A stretch of DNA of 46,499 bases from an uncultured Clostridia bacterium (GTDB lineage Bacteria; Bacillota; Clostridia; TANB77; CAG-508). The DNA lies in assembly GCA_947588885.1 (NCBI GenBank), contig CANQAH010000005.1, positions 1-46,499 on the forward strand, written 5' to 3'. The notes beneath the pieces are model-generated. The model saw only the letters and a program-made list of their open reading frames with translations. It ran no database searches and was not told where the DNA came from. Below are positions 27,432 to 36,160 of the stretch, in pieces. Both the position numbers and the translations under genes were made by a program. Positions within the stretch are counted from its first letter, which is position 1, and each line of letters starts with the position of its first letter.

Positions 27432-28184
27432 GTGGAAGAAGTAGATATTGGAAAAGATTTTAATCGTAAAACTATATTAGTAGTTGATGATGAAGAAAGT
27501 ATAGTAGATTTATTAGTATATCACTTACAAAAAGAAGGCTATGATACATTACAAGCATATGATGGTGTTACAGCTGTCGAAATGGCACTAAAAGAAAAAC
27601 CAGATTTAATCTTACTAGATGTCATGTTACCAAAGATGGATGGAATTAGTGTATGCAAAAGGATAAGATATTCACTAAATGTACCAATATTAATGATATC
27701 TGCAAAAGATACAGAATTAGATAAAGTTGTAGGTTTAGAAATGGGAGCTGATGACTATATTACTAAACCATTCCAACACAGAGAAGTTATGGCAAGAATA
27801 AAAGCAAATTTACGTAAAGCAGATTTAGTTGCACAAGCAGAATTAAAAGGTGAAAATTCTGAAAATGAAGGAAGCATAATAACAGTAGGAGATTTGACAT
27901 TAGATTTAAAGAAAGTTGAAGCAAGAGTTAAAGGAGAAGTCGTAGATTTAACAATAAAAGAATTTGAAGTATTAAAATATTTGTCTACACAACCAGGAGA
28001 AGTTGTAACAAGAGAAACTTTGCTTAAAAAAGTTTGGGGCTATGATGACTATGTAGGAGCAATTCGTACTGTTGATGTTACTGTAAATAGAATAAGAGAT
28101 AAAATAGAAAAAGATAAAGCAAATCCTAAGATCTTAGTAACAAAAAGAGGAGTAGGATATTATGTTATAGGAGATAAACAATAA
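27432..28184 (+). CDS. walR: Response regulator WalR (OmpR/PhoB family)
   Basis: 250 residues; GTG start with AAAGGGG upstream. Receiver domain ~14-125 with VVDDEE, phosphoacceptor Asp63 in LLDVMLPKMDG and Lys in DDYITKPF. A C-terminal winged helix (~150-248) contains LTIKEFEVLKYL and VWGYDDYVGAIRTVDVTVNR. Closest to WalR/VicR, the essential regulator of cell-wall metabolism in Bacillota. Its usual partner walK lies 1.77 kb downstream, separated by a terminator, repeats and an opposite-strand gene. The WalR/WalK assignment is by family resemblance; a PhoB/PhoR pair is the main alternative. Confidence 0.85.
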   Translation: MEEVDIGKDFNRKTILVVDDEESIVDLLVYHLQKEGYDTLQAYDGVTAVEMALKEKPDLILLDVMLPKMDGISVCKRIRYSLNVPILMISAKDTELDKVVGLEMGADDYITKPFQHREVMARIKANLRKADLVAQAELKGENSENEGSIITVGDLTLDLKKVEARVKGEVVDLTIKEFEVLKYLSTQPGEVVTRETLLKKVWGYDDYVGAIRTVDVTVNRIRDKIEKDKANPKILVTKRGVGYYVIGDKQ

Positions 28185-28206
28185 TAATAGTTTATAAACA
28201 AGTATA

Positions 28207-28241
28207 AAGAACTTTGAGAGAAATCTTAAAGTTCTTTTTTT
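28207..28241 (+). terminator. Terminator of walR
   Basis: AAGAACTTTGAGA / TCTTAAAGTTCTT followed by a T run, 23 bases past the stop. Confidence 0.85.
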
Positions 28242-28398
28242 ATCTAATAGGAAAGTGCTGCGCATTTCCTATTAGATAAAGGCTTCGCCCAAATTGCACA
28301 CAAATTTTTTAACAAAAATTTGGCGCATAGAACAAAGACGCGGACAATTTAGAATAATTTTTCCTTTTGCAGATTATATATTGTCCACTTTTGTTATG
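28241..28398 (+). repeat. Modular palindromic repeat, locus 6 (full A-B-C)
   Basis: A is a near-perfect 38-bp palindrome (28241-28278) with arms TATCTAATAGGAAA and TTTCCTATTAGATA. B (28279-28326) has GGCTTCGCC, TTGCACACAAA and AAATTTGGCGC. C runs from GCGGAC 28340-28345 to GTCCAC 28383-28388 with the type-i interior. The best-preserved type-i copy in the window. Confidence 0.85.
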
Positions 28399-28422
28399 GA
28401 TTTCATAAATATAAAAAAATAT

Positions 28423-28462
28423 AAAGGGGAGGGGCCCCTAAAAAAATCAAGGGCCCCCTTTT
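28423..28462. terminator. GC-rich hairpin downstream of the repeat
   Basis: GGGGCCC (within 28431-28438) pairs with GGGCCCC (28451-28457) across an A-rich loop, with A-run and T-run flanks. Terminator-like in either direction; it may act for the cell-wall-binding gene to its right or as a leftover of the insertion. Confidence 0.5.
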
Positions 28463-28547
28463 TAGTCTTATATGAAATTTCTCCGAATTTCCTGTAAGAT
28501 AAAGCATTCCACAGAAAAACTGTAAAACAATTTCCCGAGGACAAACA

Positions 28548-28610
28548 AAGATGCGGACAATTCATGATATTTTTTTCTTTTTGCAGATTACATATTGCGC
28601 GCTATTGTTT
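28548..28610 (+). repeat. Second C module of the palindromic repeat, degenerate
   Basis: GCGGAC 28553-28558 to GCGCGC 28597-28602, with the type-i interior (TTTTTGCAGATTACATATT) and flanks AACAAAGAT and TATTGTT. No A or B module is attached. Confidence 0.6.
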
Positions 28611-28616
28611 TTTACC

Positions 28617-29702
28617 TCATTCGATCAATACACCGTCAGAATCAAAGTGACGTTCTTCTCCTTCTACAAAGTTCCATCCAGTGTACATAGATCCATCAGT
28701 TAGATCGAAATAGTACCAATTGCCATCCAATTGGAGCCAACCAGTTTGCATCGTGCCTTCTGGAGTAAGATAATACCAGTTCGAGCCATCCCAGTGCCAG
28801 GAGTCTTTTAGCATGACTCCATTAGATTGGAAAAAGAACCAGTAGCCATTAGAAGCATGATACCAGTCAGTAATCATTGTTCCATCATTGCGAAAACCGA
28901 AAACCTTATCATCAATTACGTAATACTGGCCATGTAGGAATTCACCATCTTGCCAAAAATACCAATCATCACCAATATGTTTCCAACCATTTTCTGATGG
29001 ATTATAAGGACTGATGTCTGGAAAAAGACTTCCTTTGAAATATTCATATGATTCAGCATAATCAGATGAGCTAATTATTCCTTTATACTGCGGCTTAGGA
29101 GTGGCACGTACTTTAAAAGTAATATAATCACTGCCATAGACGTAAGCTGATAGGTCATATTCACATGAAGATATGTCTTGAGCCACAACCATGCCATTAG
29201 CATCATTTTTATCGTTGCAAATTCTTAGCTCAAAATTTACTTTATCACTAGAACAAGACCATTTAGCTACTCCATTGTCCCAGTACAAATCATATGGTTT
29301 TTCTGCAATTCCTCTGACTTGATACATGATAGTAATACAAATATTTCCATTATCAGTATAATCGAAGGAATTTAAAGAGCCATTGGCAATAGATATAGAA
29401 CTTTCTTGAATATTGTCTAAAAAAGCATATCCGTTGTCTGTGAACAGAGTAAAAGTTCCATAAATGTAGTCAGCAGGCTCACATTCGGAAACATGTTCAC
29501 TCCAGGAAACATCGCCTATAGTATATCCTTTGGCGTTAACGGTGATGTTCGGGTTTGTTGTCCGATTCCAGTCATTTTCTTCAACCGAGAGACTTATAGA
29601 ACCGATCACGGTTGCAGCTGAAGCTGGGATTAATGCTATTCCAATAAGCATAAATGTCAGGAAAAAGCAAACTACTGTAAGTAACCGTTTTCTCATTTTC
29701 AT
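28617..29702 (-). CDS. Secreted protein with C-terminal cell-wall-binding repeats, foreign composition
   Basis: 361 residues from ATG 29702, which has GGGG 8 bases upstream. Signal peptide ~1-30 (KMRKRLL, hydrophobic core, ASAA). Residues ~31-215 are an unrecognised beta-rich domain with several Cys. Residues ~225-361 contain about six choline/cell-wall-binding (CW_binding-type) repeats of the form W-x(3)-G-x-W-Y-x-F-x(2)-G-x-M-x-T-G-W, e.g. NWYYLTPEGTMQTGW. It likely binds teichoic acid or another wall polymer. GC is about 42% in a sampled line against <30% around it, and the gene sits between walR and walK on the opposite strand, both signs of transfer. Strong own promoter. Confidence 0.8.
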   Translation of the reverse strand: MKMRKRLLTVVCFFLTFMLIGIALIPASAATVIGSISLSVEENDWNRTTNPNITVNAKGYTIGDVSWSEHVSECEPADYIYGTFTLFTDNGYAFLDNIQESSISIANGSLNSFDYTDNGNICITIMYQVRGIAEKPYDLYWDNGVAKWSCSSDKVNFELRICNDKNDANGMVVAQDISSCEYDLSAYVYGSDYITFKVRATPKPQYKGIISSSDYAESYEYFKGSLFPDISPYNPSENGWKHIGDDWYFWQDGEFLHGQYYVIDDKVFGFRNDGTMITDWYHASNGYWFFFQSNGVMLKDSWHWDGSNWYYLTPEGTMQTGWLQLDGNWYYFDLTDGSMYTGWNFVEGEERHFDSDGVLIE

Positions 29703-29724
29703 ACTGATACCCCTTTCTGAATTG

Positions 29725-29740
29725 TTGGCAAAGTTGCCAA
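29725..29740. promoter_or_regulatory. Perfect dyad in the 5' leader of the cell-wall-binding gene
   Basis: TTGGCAA - AG - TTGCCAA, a 7-bp perfect inverted repeat between promoter and ribosome binding site. It could be an operator or a small RNA hairpin; the regulator is unknown. Confidence 0.4.
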
Positions 29741-29765
29741 TGTATAGGTTAAAAATTGCAAAGTA

Positions 29766-29794
29766 ATTATAACATGAAGTTGACATAAAGTCAA
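29766..29794 (-). promoter_or_regulatory. Promoter of the cell-wall-binding gene
   Basis: Minus strand TTGACT - 17 bases - TATAAT, giving a leader of about 57 bases that includes the dyad. Confidence 0.75.
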
Positions 29795-29894
29795 TTTAAA
29801 AAGTCAAGAGAAAATATAAAAAGTAATAATAATTTAATAGATATAAAAAACAACTGAAATGTTGTTACATATGCATTACAACTTGAATAAACAC

Positions 29895-29922
29895 TTGAAA
29901 ATTCACCAAATAATGATATAAT
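29895..29922 (+). promoter_or_regulatory. Promoter of the walK operon
   Basis: TTGAAA - 16 bases - TATAAT, 28 bases upstream of walK. It gives walK transcription independent of walR. Confidence 0.7.
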
Positions 29923-29950
29923 AAGTGAAACGCTCGCGTAGGAGAAAATG

Positions 29951-31405
29951 ATGTTAAAAAGTATACAAATAAAGATAGTCTTAATATTTATGATATTAGG
30001 AATATTTATGCTTGCGGTTCAAGGAGTGATTTTTACAGTTGAACTACAAAGGGTAACAACAGAAATAGTAGGAAATGAAGAAATTGTTAATACTATACAA
30101 ACTCAAATACATCAACAACAAATGATAACAATAATATTGATAATAACATTCACAATAATATCTATATTAGTCGGAATATTTGTAGCCAAAACAATACTTG
30201 AGCCAATATCTAAATTAACTAAAAGTGCAGAAGTTGCAGCAAAAGGTGGACAATATCAAATTAAATATTTAGATGAAGGAAAAAATAAAACAGAAGTAGA
30301 TGAATTAGCTAAAGCTTTTAGCATGATGCATAATGAATTAAATGAAAATCTTAAAGAAGTGTCAAGACAGAAAAAGCAAATAGAAACAATTTTACTACAC
30401 ATGAATGATGGAATTCTTGCATTTAATATAAATGGAGAAATAATACATAAAAATAATGCAGCAGACAAACTATTTGGACTAGATGGAAGTGAAAAAACAT
30501 TTGATGAGATATTTGATAAATTAGATGTTGATATAAATCTTGAAAAAATTATATATTTAGAAAGTTGGACTTCAACACATGAAAGAATTTCTGTTGGAGA
30601 AAAAACACTAGATTTATTTTTTGCTGCTTTTAGCGATGAAGCTGAAAGACCTGGCGGAGCAATTGTAGTTATACAAGATATAACAGAACATGTAAAACTT
30701 GATACAATGAGAACTGAATTTGTTGCAGATGTATCACATGAACTAAAAACACCAATTACATCTATAATGGGATATGCAGACACTTTGTTAGAAGATGATT
30801 GTGATGAAGAAACAACAAAGAAATTTCTAAAAAGAATATCAACACAAGCAAATAGAATGTCAGTCCTAGTTAGTGACTTATTAACATTATCAAGATATGA
30901 TGCTGATATGATAAAAAATCGTTCAGAAGAATTTGATTTAGGTGAACTTGTAAAAAATGCATATGATAACTTATCTTTTGAAATAGAACAAAAAAATCAA
31001 AAAGCAGAATGCTTTGTGACAGCAGATGTTCCTTTGGTAACAGCAGATAAAGCAGGAATTGAAAGAGTTGTTACAAATATTTTAACAAATGCAATAAAAT
31101 ATACTCCAGAAAATGGAGAAATAAAAATATATGTTGGATTTGTATATAATGATGCATATATTAAAGTAATAGACAATGGAATAGGAATACCTGAAGAAGA
31201 CTTAGATAGAGTATTTGATAGATTTTACAGAGTTGATAAAGCACGTACAAGAGAAATGGGAGGAACAGGATTAGGCTTATCAATAGCAAAGGAAATTTTA
31301 GAAAAAAATAATGCGAAAATAAATATAAATAGTGAATTAGGAAAAGGAACAGAAGTAGTAATAAGGATACCAACTAAAAAGAATGAAGAAAACGATATAC
31401 AGTAA
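29951..31405 (+). CDS. walK: Sensor histidine kinase WalK
   Basis: 484 residues; of two adjacent ATG codons the second (29951) is better spaced from GGAG. TM helices ~8-28 and ~55-77 enclose an outside loop of only ~25 residues, much shorter than the PAS-bearing loop of B. subtilis WalK. HAMP ~78-130, coiled coil, PAS ~138-235, HisKA with phosphoacceptor His263 in SHELKTPITS, and HATPase with DNGIGIPEEDL and GGTGLGLSIAKEI. Presumed partner of the walR product 1.77 kb upstream. Starts an apparent operon walK-lepB-holB-ricT-mtaD-ferredoxin. The short loop makes PhoR-like kinases the alternative assignment. Confidence 0.82.
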   Translation: MLKSIQIKIVLIFMILGIFMLAVQGVIFTVELQRVTTEIVGNEEIVNTIQTQIHQQQMITIILIITFTIISILVGIFVAKTILEPISKLTKSAEVAAKGGQYQIKYLDEGKNKTEVDELAKAFSMMHNELNENLKEVSRQKKQIETILLHMNDGILAFNINGEIIHKNNAADKLFGLDGSEKTFDEIFDKLDVDINLEKIIYLESWTSTHERISVGEKTLDLFFAAFSDEAERPGGAIVVIQDITEHVKLDTMRTEFVADVSHELKTPITSIMGYADTLLEDDCDEETTKKFLKRISTQANRMSVLVSDLLTLSRYDADMIKNRSEEFDLGELVKNAYDNLSFEIEQKNQKAECFVTADVPLVTADKAGIERVVTNILTNAIKYTPENGEIKIYVGFVYNDAYIKVIDNGIGIPEEDLDRVFDRFYRVDKARTREMGGTGLGLSIAKEILEKNNAKININSELGKGTEVVIRIPTKKNEENDIQ

Positions 31406-31429
31406 AATTATTATAGAGAGGCGAGAAAA

Positions 31430-32071
31430 TTGAATCCAAAAGTAAAAAATATTTTAGAATGGGTATATTGCATATTAATAGCTATAGCACTTGCGTTAGT
31501 TGTAAGATATTTTATAGGTACACCAACAATAGTGCAACAACGCTCAATGTATCCAACATTAATGCCAAATGAAAGATTAATATTAAATAGAATACCAATA
31601 ACATTTCACAGCAACATAAAAAGAGGAGAGATAATTACATTTGAAGCTCCTAGTGTTATTCAAAGAAGCACAGATGATGTAGATTTGGCAAACCCTGTTG
31701 CAATATATGAAAATGAACCTAAAAATATTTGGGGAAAATTTGTTTATTATGTTCTTGAATGGGGAAAAACAAGCTATATAAAAAGAGTTATTGGATTACC
31801 AGGAGAACATATTCAGATAAAAGACGATAAAGTTTATATAAATGGAGAAGAATATAATGAACCATATTTAGATTCTTCAGTAAAAACACCACAAGATGGA
31901 CCATTTGTAGATTTAATTGTTCCAGATGGATATATATTTGCAATGGGAGATAACAGAGCACAAAGCACAGATTGTAGAGCTTTTGGATGTGTTCCAATAG
32001 ATAAAATAGAAGGAAAAGTAGCTTTTAGATTTTGGCCTTTAAATAAATTTGGAAATCCAGATAAAAAATAA
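31430..32071 (+). CDS. lepB: Type I signal peptidase
   Basis: 213 residues; TTG start with GAGAGGCGAG upstream. N-terminal TM helix ~10-30, then QQRSMYPTL with catalytic Ser39, SYIKRVIGLPG with catalytic Lys118, and MGDNRAQSTDCRAFG, the conserved box E. It cleaves signal peptides outside the membrane and would process the window's several secreted proteins. An insertion of about 35 residues between boxes C and D is typical of Bacillota enzymes. 24 bases after walK. Confidence 0.95.
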   Translation: MNPKVKNILEWVYCILIAIALALVVRYFIGTPTIVQQRSMYPTLMPNERLILNRIPITFHSNIKRGEIITFEAPSVIQRSTDDVDLANPVAIYENEPKNIWGKFVYYVLEWGKTSYIKRVIGLPGEHIQIKDDKVYINGEEYNEPYLDSSVKTPQDGPFVDLIVPDGYIFAMGDNRAQSTDCRAFGCVPIDKIEGKVAFRFWPLNKFGNPDKK

Positions 32072-32088
32072 AATGATAATGGGGAAAT

Positions 32089-32997
32089 ATGAATAATAAG
32101 ATAAAAGGCAATTTAAAAATAAGACAAGAACTAAAAAATATTGTTCTAAATAAAAATACATTACATAGTTATCTATTTTTAGGCGAAGATGGAATTGGAA
32201 AAAAAGAAATTGCATTCGAGTTTGCAAAAAATATTTTATGTTTGACCAAAAATGAAGAATGTAATTGCAAATCATGTATATGTTTTGAAACAAATAATCA
32301 TCCAGATTTTCAAATTATCAATGAAGAAGGCGAAAATATAAAAATAAATACAATAAGAGAAATGATACAAACTGTTTATGAAAAACCAATATTATCTGAA
32401 AAAAAAGTTTATATCATAAATGACTCTGATAAAATGACAAAAGAAGCACAAAATAGTTTACTAAAGACTTTAGAAGAACCACCAGAATATATAGTTATTA
32501 TCTTAATAGCATCAAATACAGATTTGATACTAAATACTATTAAATCAAGATGCACAAAAATTGTTTTTGAAAAATTAAGTAATGAAGAAATATTTCAAAT
32601 TACAAAAGAAAAGAATATAAGTACAGAAATTTCGACAGACATGTATGAACTATTTGATGGAAGTGCAGGGAAGGCATTAAGAATATTAGAAAAAAAAGAT
32701 ACATATAATCAGCTTGAAGAATTTATAAATTCTATAGAAAACATTGATAAATTAGTATTTTTTACAGAATCAAAAAAGATTTTTGACAAAGAATATATAA
32801 ATGAAATGTTAGAATATATAAATGTCTTACTGTTTAATTATGGACAAAAAAATAGAAATATACATTATTTAAATTGCATGAATATAGTACAACAAACAAT
32901 AAATAGACTTAAATCTAATTGTAATTTTGATATGAGTATTGATAATATGCTATTTAAATTGTGGGAGGAAGTTAATGAAGACAATAGTGGGGATTAA
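32089..32997 (+). CDS. holB: DNA polymerase III subunit delta'
   Basis: 302 residues. Walker-A-like GEDGIGKK, a zinc module CNCKSC plus a further Cys near residues ~58-66, NDSDKMTKEAQNSLLKTLEE and the SRC motif (IKSRC). Delta' is the stator of the clamp loader. The first ATG after GGGGAAAT is used. Its end overlaps the next gene by 23 bases, the same holB-yaaT adjacency as in Bacillus. Confidence 0.9.
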   Translation: MNNKIKGNLKIRQELKNIVLNKNTLHSYLFLGEDGIGKKEIAFEFAKNILCLTKNEECNCKSCICFETNNHPDFQIINEEGENIKINTIREMIQTVYEKPILSEKKVYIINDSDKMTKEAQNSLLKTLEEPPEYIVIILIASNTDLILNTIKSRCTKIVFEKLSNEEIFQITKEKNISTEISTDMYELFDGSAGKALRILEKKDTYNQLEEFINSIENIDKLVFFTESKKIFDKEYINEMLEYINVLLFNYGQKNRNIHYLNCMNIVQQTINRLKSNCNFDMSIDNMLFKLWEEVNEDNSGD

Positions 32998-33895
32998 ATT
33001 TAAAAAGCCAGGAAAAACATATTATTTTGACCCTAACGGATTGGAATTATCACAAGGAGACAAAGTAATTGTTGAAACCGCTCTAGGAGATGAATACGGA
33101 GAAATAATAATAGGAAATAAAGATGTACAAGAAGAAAGTTTAACTAGTCCTTTAAAAAAAGTTATTAGAGTTGCAACACCAAAAGACACAAAATCTTATT
33201 ACGAATACAAAGAAAAAGAAGATGATGCTTTAAAAGTATGTCAAGAAAAAATAGAAAAACATAAATTAGATATGAAATTGGTGGATGCTGAATATAAATT
33301 TGATGGAAGCAAATTAATCTTTTATTTTACAGCTGATGGAAGAATTGATTTTAGAGAATTAGTAAAAGATTTAGCTGCAATATTTAAAACAAGGATAGAA
33401 TTACGACAGATAGGTGTAAGAGATGAAATAAGAAGAATAGGCGGAAATGGTGCTTGTGGAAGAGAATTATGTTGTTGTGCATTTTTAGGAAACTTTGAAA
33501 CGGTATCAATAAAAATGGCAAAAGAACAAAATATTTCATTAAATCCATCAAAAATATCAGGATGTTGTGGAAGACTAATGTGTTGTTTAAAATATGAACA
33601 AAATGTGTATGAGGAGAAATTAAGTAGGCTTCCTAAAATAGGTGCGATAGTAGACACTGAAGAAGGCGAAGGAGAAGTATGTGGAATAGAAACCTTAAAA
33701 GAAATTGTTAAAGTTAAACTAAATGATGGTGAAGACACATATTATAAAAGATTTAATGCAAAAGATATTAAAATTATAAAAGATGCAGAAGATGAGGATA
33801 AGTTAGATGTTGAAAATCAGGAAGATCTAAAAGAATTAGAAAAATTAGAAAAACTTGAAGAAATTGATAGTAAAAATACTGATGAAAACATATAA
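32975..33895 (+). CDS. ricT: PSP1-domain protein RicT (YaaT)
   Basis: 306 residues from ATG 32975 with GGGAGGA upstream; an in-frame ATG at 32939 lies deep inside holB and is less likely. The PSP1 domain contains GGNGACGRELCCCAF and GCCGRLMCCLKYEQ, the Cys-rich region that binds an iron-sulfur cluster in the RicAFT (Y) complex. In B. subtilis RicT directs RNase Y to specific transcripts and affects sporulation and competence. The C-terminal ~35 residues are a Glu/Leu/Lys-rich helix. Confidence 0.93.
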   Translation: MKTIVGIKFKKPGKTYYFDPNGLELSQGDKVIVETALGDEYGEIIIGNKDVQEESLTSPLKKVIRVATPKDTKSYYEYKEKEDDALKVCQEKIEKHKLDMKLVDAEYKFDGSKLIFYFTADGRIDFRELVKDLAAIFKTRIELRQIGVRDEIRRIGGNGACGRELCCCAFLGNFETVSIKMAKEQNISLNPSKISGCCGRLMCCLKYEQNVYEEKLSRLPKIGAIVDTEEGEGEVCGIETLKEIVKVKLNDGEDTYYKRFNAKDIKIIKDAEDEDKLDVENQEDLKELEKLEKLEEIDSKNTDENI

Positions 33896-33915
33896 CTTTT
33901 TAAGGAGAAGAAAAA

Positions 33916-35187
33916 ATGAAAACACTTATTAAAAATGCTACACTACTAGATATGATAGGAAGTACACCTAATGTACGAAAAACAGATATACTTATAGATG
34001 AAAATTTAATTAGCAAAATAGAAGAAAACATTGAAGATGAAGCAGATCAAATTATTGATGCAAAAGAAAATGTAATAATGCCAGGTTTAGTGAATACACA
34101 TACACATTTGGCAATGAGCATTTTTAGAGGTTATAAAGATGACCAAAAATTAATGGATTGGTTAGAAAATGCAATTTTTCCAGTTGAAGATAAATTAAGA
34201 CCAGATGATATATATTGGAATTCTTTTCTATCATGCATAGAATTAATAAAAACAGGAACAACAACTTTTAATGATATGTATTTTGGAATGGACAAAACAA
34301 TAGAAGCTGTTGAAGAATCTGGACTTAGAGGAGTTATAGCTTGGTGTATAACAGATACTTCAATAAAAGATAAGATCGAAAGAACAAGAGAATATCATAA
34401 AAAATATAATAAAGAAAATAGCAGAATAAAAATTTATGTATCAGCACATGCACCATATTCATGCAATCCAGATACAATGAAATTATGCGTTGATTTAGCA
34501 AAAGAATTAAATACAGGATTACATATACATTTATCAGAAACATTACAAGAAGAAAAAATTATTAGAGAAAGATATGATAAAACAGGTACAGAATATTTAA
34601 ATGATTTGCATGCATTTGATGTTCCAGTTGTTTTAGCACACGGTATTTATATTTCTGATTCTGATTTAGAAATATTAAAGAAAATTAAAGGTGGAATATC
34701 ACATAATCCAATTAGCAATTGTAAATTATCATCTGGAATATGTGATGTTACTAAGCTTAGAAAAAACGGTATAAATGTAGGAATTGGAACAGACGGAATA
34801 GGAAGTACAACAACATTAGACATGTTTGAAGAAATGAAAACAGCTGCATATTTACAAAAAATTAATACAATGGAGCCAACAGCAATAAATGCTTATGAAA
34901 TATTAAAAATGTCAACAATAGAAGGTGCAAGAGTATTAGGCCTAGAAAATGAAATTGGAACAATTGAAGTAGGAAAAAAGGCTGATATGATAATCATAAA
35001 TACAGATAAAACACATCTATATCCAGAAAATGATTTATGTACAAATTTAGTTTATTCAGCAAATGGTGCAGATGTTGATACAGTTATAATTGATGGAAAA
35101 ATTATAATGAAAAATAGAAAACTAATAAATATTAACGAAAAACAAGTGAAAAAAAATATTGCAAAAGTAGTAAAAAGGTTGTTATAA
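33916..35187 (+). CDS. mtaD: 5'-methylthioadenosine/S-adenosylhomocysteine deaminase
   Basis: 423 residues of the amidohydrolase superfamily. Metal and catalytic motifs appear in order: NTHTHLAMS, TGTTTFNDMYF, HIHLSET, LAHGIYISD and GIGTDGIGSTTTLDMFEEM. The enzyme deaminates adenosine moieties of MTA, SAH and related nucleosides. AAGGAGAAG precedes the ATG, 20 bases after ricT. A broader nucleoside or cytosine deaminase role is possible, as the family is promiscuous. Confidence 0.9.
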   Translation: MKTLIKNATLLDMIGSTPNVRKTDILIDENLISKIEENIEDEADQIIDAKENVIMPGLVNTHTHLAMSIFRGYKDDQKLMDWLENAIFPVEDKLRPDDIYWNSFLSCIELIKTGTTTFNDMYFGMDKTIEAVEESGLRGVIAWCITDTSIKDKIERTREYHKKYNKENSRIKIYVSAHAPYSCNPDTMKLCVDLAKELNTGLHIHLSETLQEEKIIRERYDKTGTEYLNDLHAFDVPVVLAHGIYISDSDLEILKKIKGGISHNPISNCKLSSGICDVTKLRKNGINVGIGTDGIGSTTTLDMFEEMKTAAYLQKINTMEPTAINAYEILKMSTIEGARVLGLENEIGTIEVGKKADMIIINTDKTHLYPENDLCTNLVYSANGADVDTVIIDGKIIMKNRKLININEKQVKKNIAKVVKRLL

Positions 35188-35216
35188 TATAAAATAACTA
35201 AAGGGAGGTGTTTTTA

Positions 35217-35402
35217 ATGGCTTATAAAATTACTGATAAATGCGTAAGTTGTGGAGCTTGTGCAGCAGGATGTCCAGTTGAATGTATTTCACAAGGAAAT
35301 GAACATTATGAAATTAACAAAGAAGCTTGCATCGAATGTGGAACATGTGCAAATGTATGTCCAGTTGGAGCGCCTGAATTATTGCACAGCGACGAGCAAT
35401 AA
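35217..35402 (+). CDS. 2[4Fe-4S] ferredoxin
   Basis: 61 residues; ATG 35217 follows GGGAGGTG. Two CxxCxxCxxxCP motifs (CVSCGACAAGCP and CIECGTCANVCP) bind the two clusters. Clostridial-type low-potential electron carrier. The tail ELLHSDEQ is unusual; a second GGAGCGCC-A-GAA sequence 52 bases further on lies in another frame and would encode GGAPEQE, suggesting local duplication or an altered C-terminus. Last gene of the walK operon. Confidence 0.95.
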   Translation: MAYKITDKCVSCGACAAGCPVECISQGNEHYEINKEACIECGTCANVCPVGAPELLHSDEQ

Positions 35403-35452
35403 AATGCTAGCTCAAGGGGGAGCGCCAGAACAAGAATAAAAAATGAAAAAAT

Positions 35453-35491
35453 ACATAAGCAGAGGAAATAAGAAACCTCTGTATTTTTTTT
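35453..35491 (+). terminator. Terminator of the walK-ferredoxin operon
   Basis: CAGAGG / CCTCTG with a 10-base loop, extended by ATA/TAT, then a T run. Confidence 0.8.
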
Positions 35492-35680
35492 ATACTTAAA
35501 TATTCTAATCAGAAAAGTTAATAACAGAATATAGTGAATAAAACAATATGTGATAATGAAAGATTTTATTTGTAAATAGCAAATTTCGACAACAACTATT
35601 GAAAAAATACTGTATAACATATATAATGCAAGTGAAATAATATAGTAATTGCATAATATAATATAGCGAGGAGAATGAAT

Positions 35681-36160
35681 ATGGATGAAAAAATAGAAAA
35701 GATGACAGAAGAAATATTAATAAAAAATGACATATATAAAATTCCTGCTGATATTATAGCTATTGCTAAGAACAATAATATAAATGTATACAAAATGGAT
35801 ATGCCAAATGACAATATAATGGGAATAATTAGATATGATTCGAAATCAGATAGTTTTATAATTGCTCTTAATAAAAAGTTAAGTCTTAATCAACAAAGAT
35901 TTACACTAGCACATGAATTGGGTCACTTTTTTTTGAATAGAAAAGAACTACAATCAGAAGAATTACACATAGACATAATGTATAGAATAACAGATGAAGA
36001 AGAAAAAGAAGTAGAGTATTTTGCAGGAGCTTTACTTATGAATAAGACACTATTAGAAAAAACATATGAAAAAATAAAGGATATAAAAGATTTAGCAAAA
36101 CTATTCGAAGTTTCTGAATCAGACATGACATATAGGTTAAAAATATTGGAGATGCTATGA
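35681..36160 (+). CDS. ImmA/IrrE-type metallo-endopeptidase
   Basis: 159 residues from ATG 35681; the ATG at 35675 is too close to GAGGAG. LAHELGHFFL gives the HExxH zinc site (His78, Glu79, His82), with a likely third ligand Glu in VEYFAGALLM (~113). The C-terminus (~125-158) has a small helix-turn-helix-like segment. Relatives cleave a partner repressor (ImmR, DdrO) under stress or in mobile elements. No XRE-type repressor is encoded next to it; instead its stop overlaps the start of a membrane protein (ATGA), implying strict co-translation. Confidence 0.85.
   Translation: MDEKIEKMTEEILIKNDIYKIPADIIAIAKNNNINVYKMDMPNDNIMGIIRYDSKSDSFIIALNKKLSLNQQRFTLAHELGHFFLNRKELQSEELHIDIMYRITDEEEKEVEYFAGALLMNKTLLEKTYEKIKDIKDLAKLFEVSESDMTYRLKILEML

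Noticed and set aside
28294..28497. 67-residue open frame across repeat locus 6 and the GC hairpin
   Set aside because: Runs through palindromic repeats and a terminator-like hairpin, has no ribosome binding site, and no analogous frame is kept in other repeat copies.
35251..35439. 62-residue frame overlapping the ferredoxin
   Set aside because: Alternative frame of the Cys-rich ferredoxin gene; internal start without ribosome binding site. Only its last residues are of interest (see the ferredoxin tail finding).
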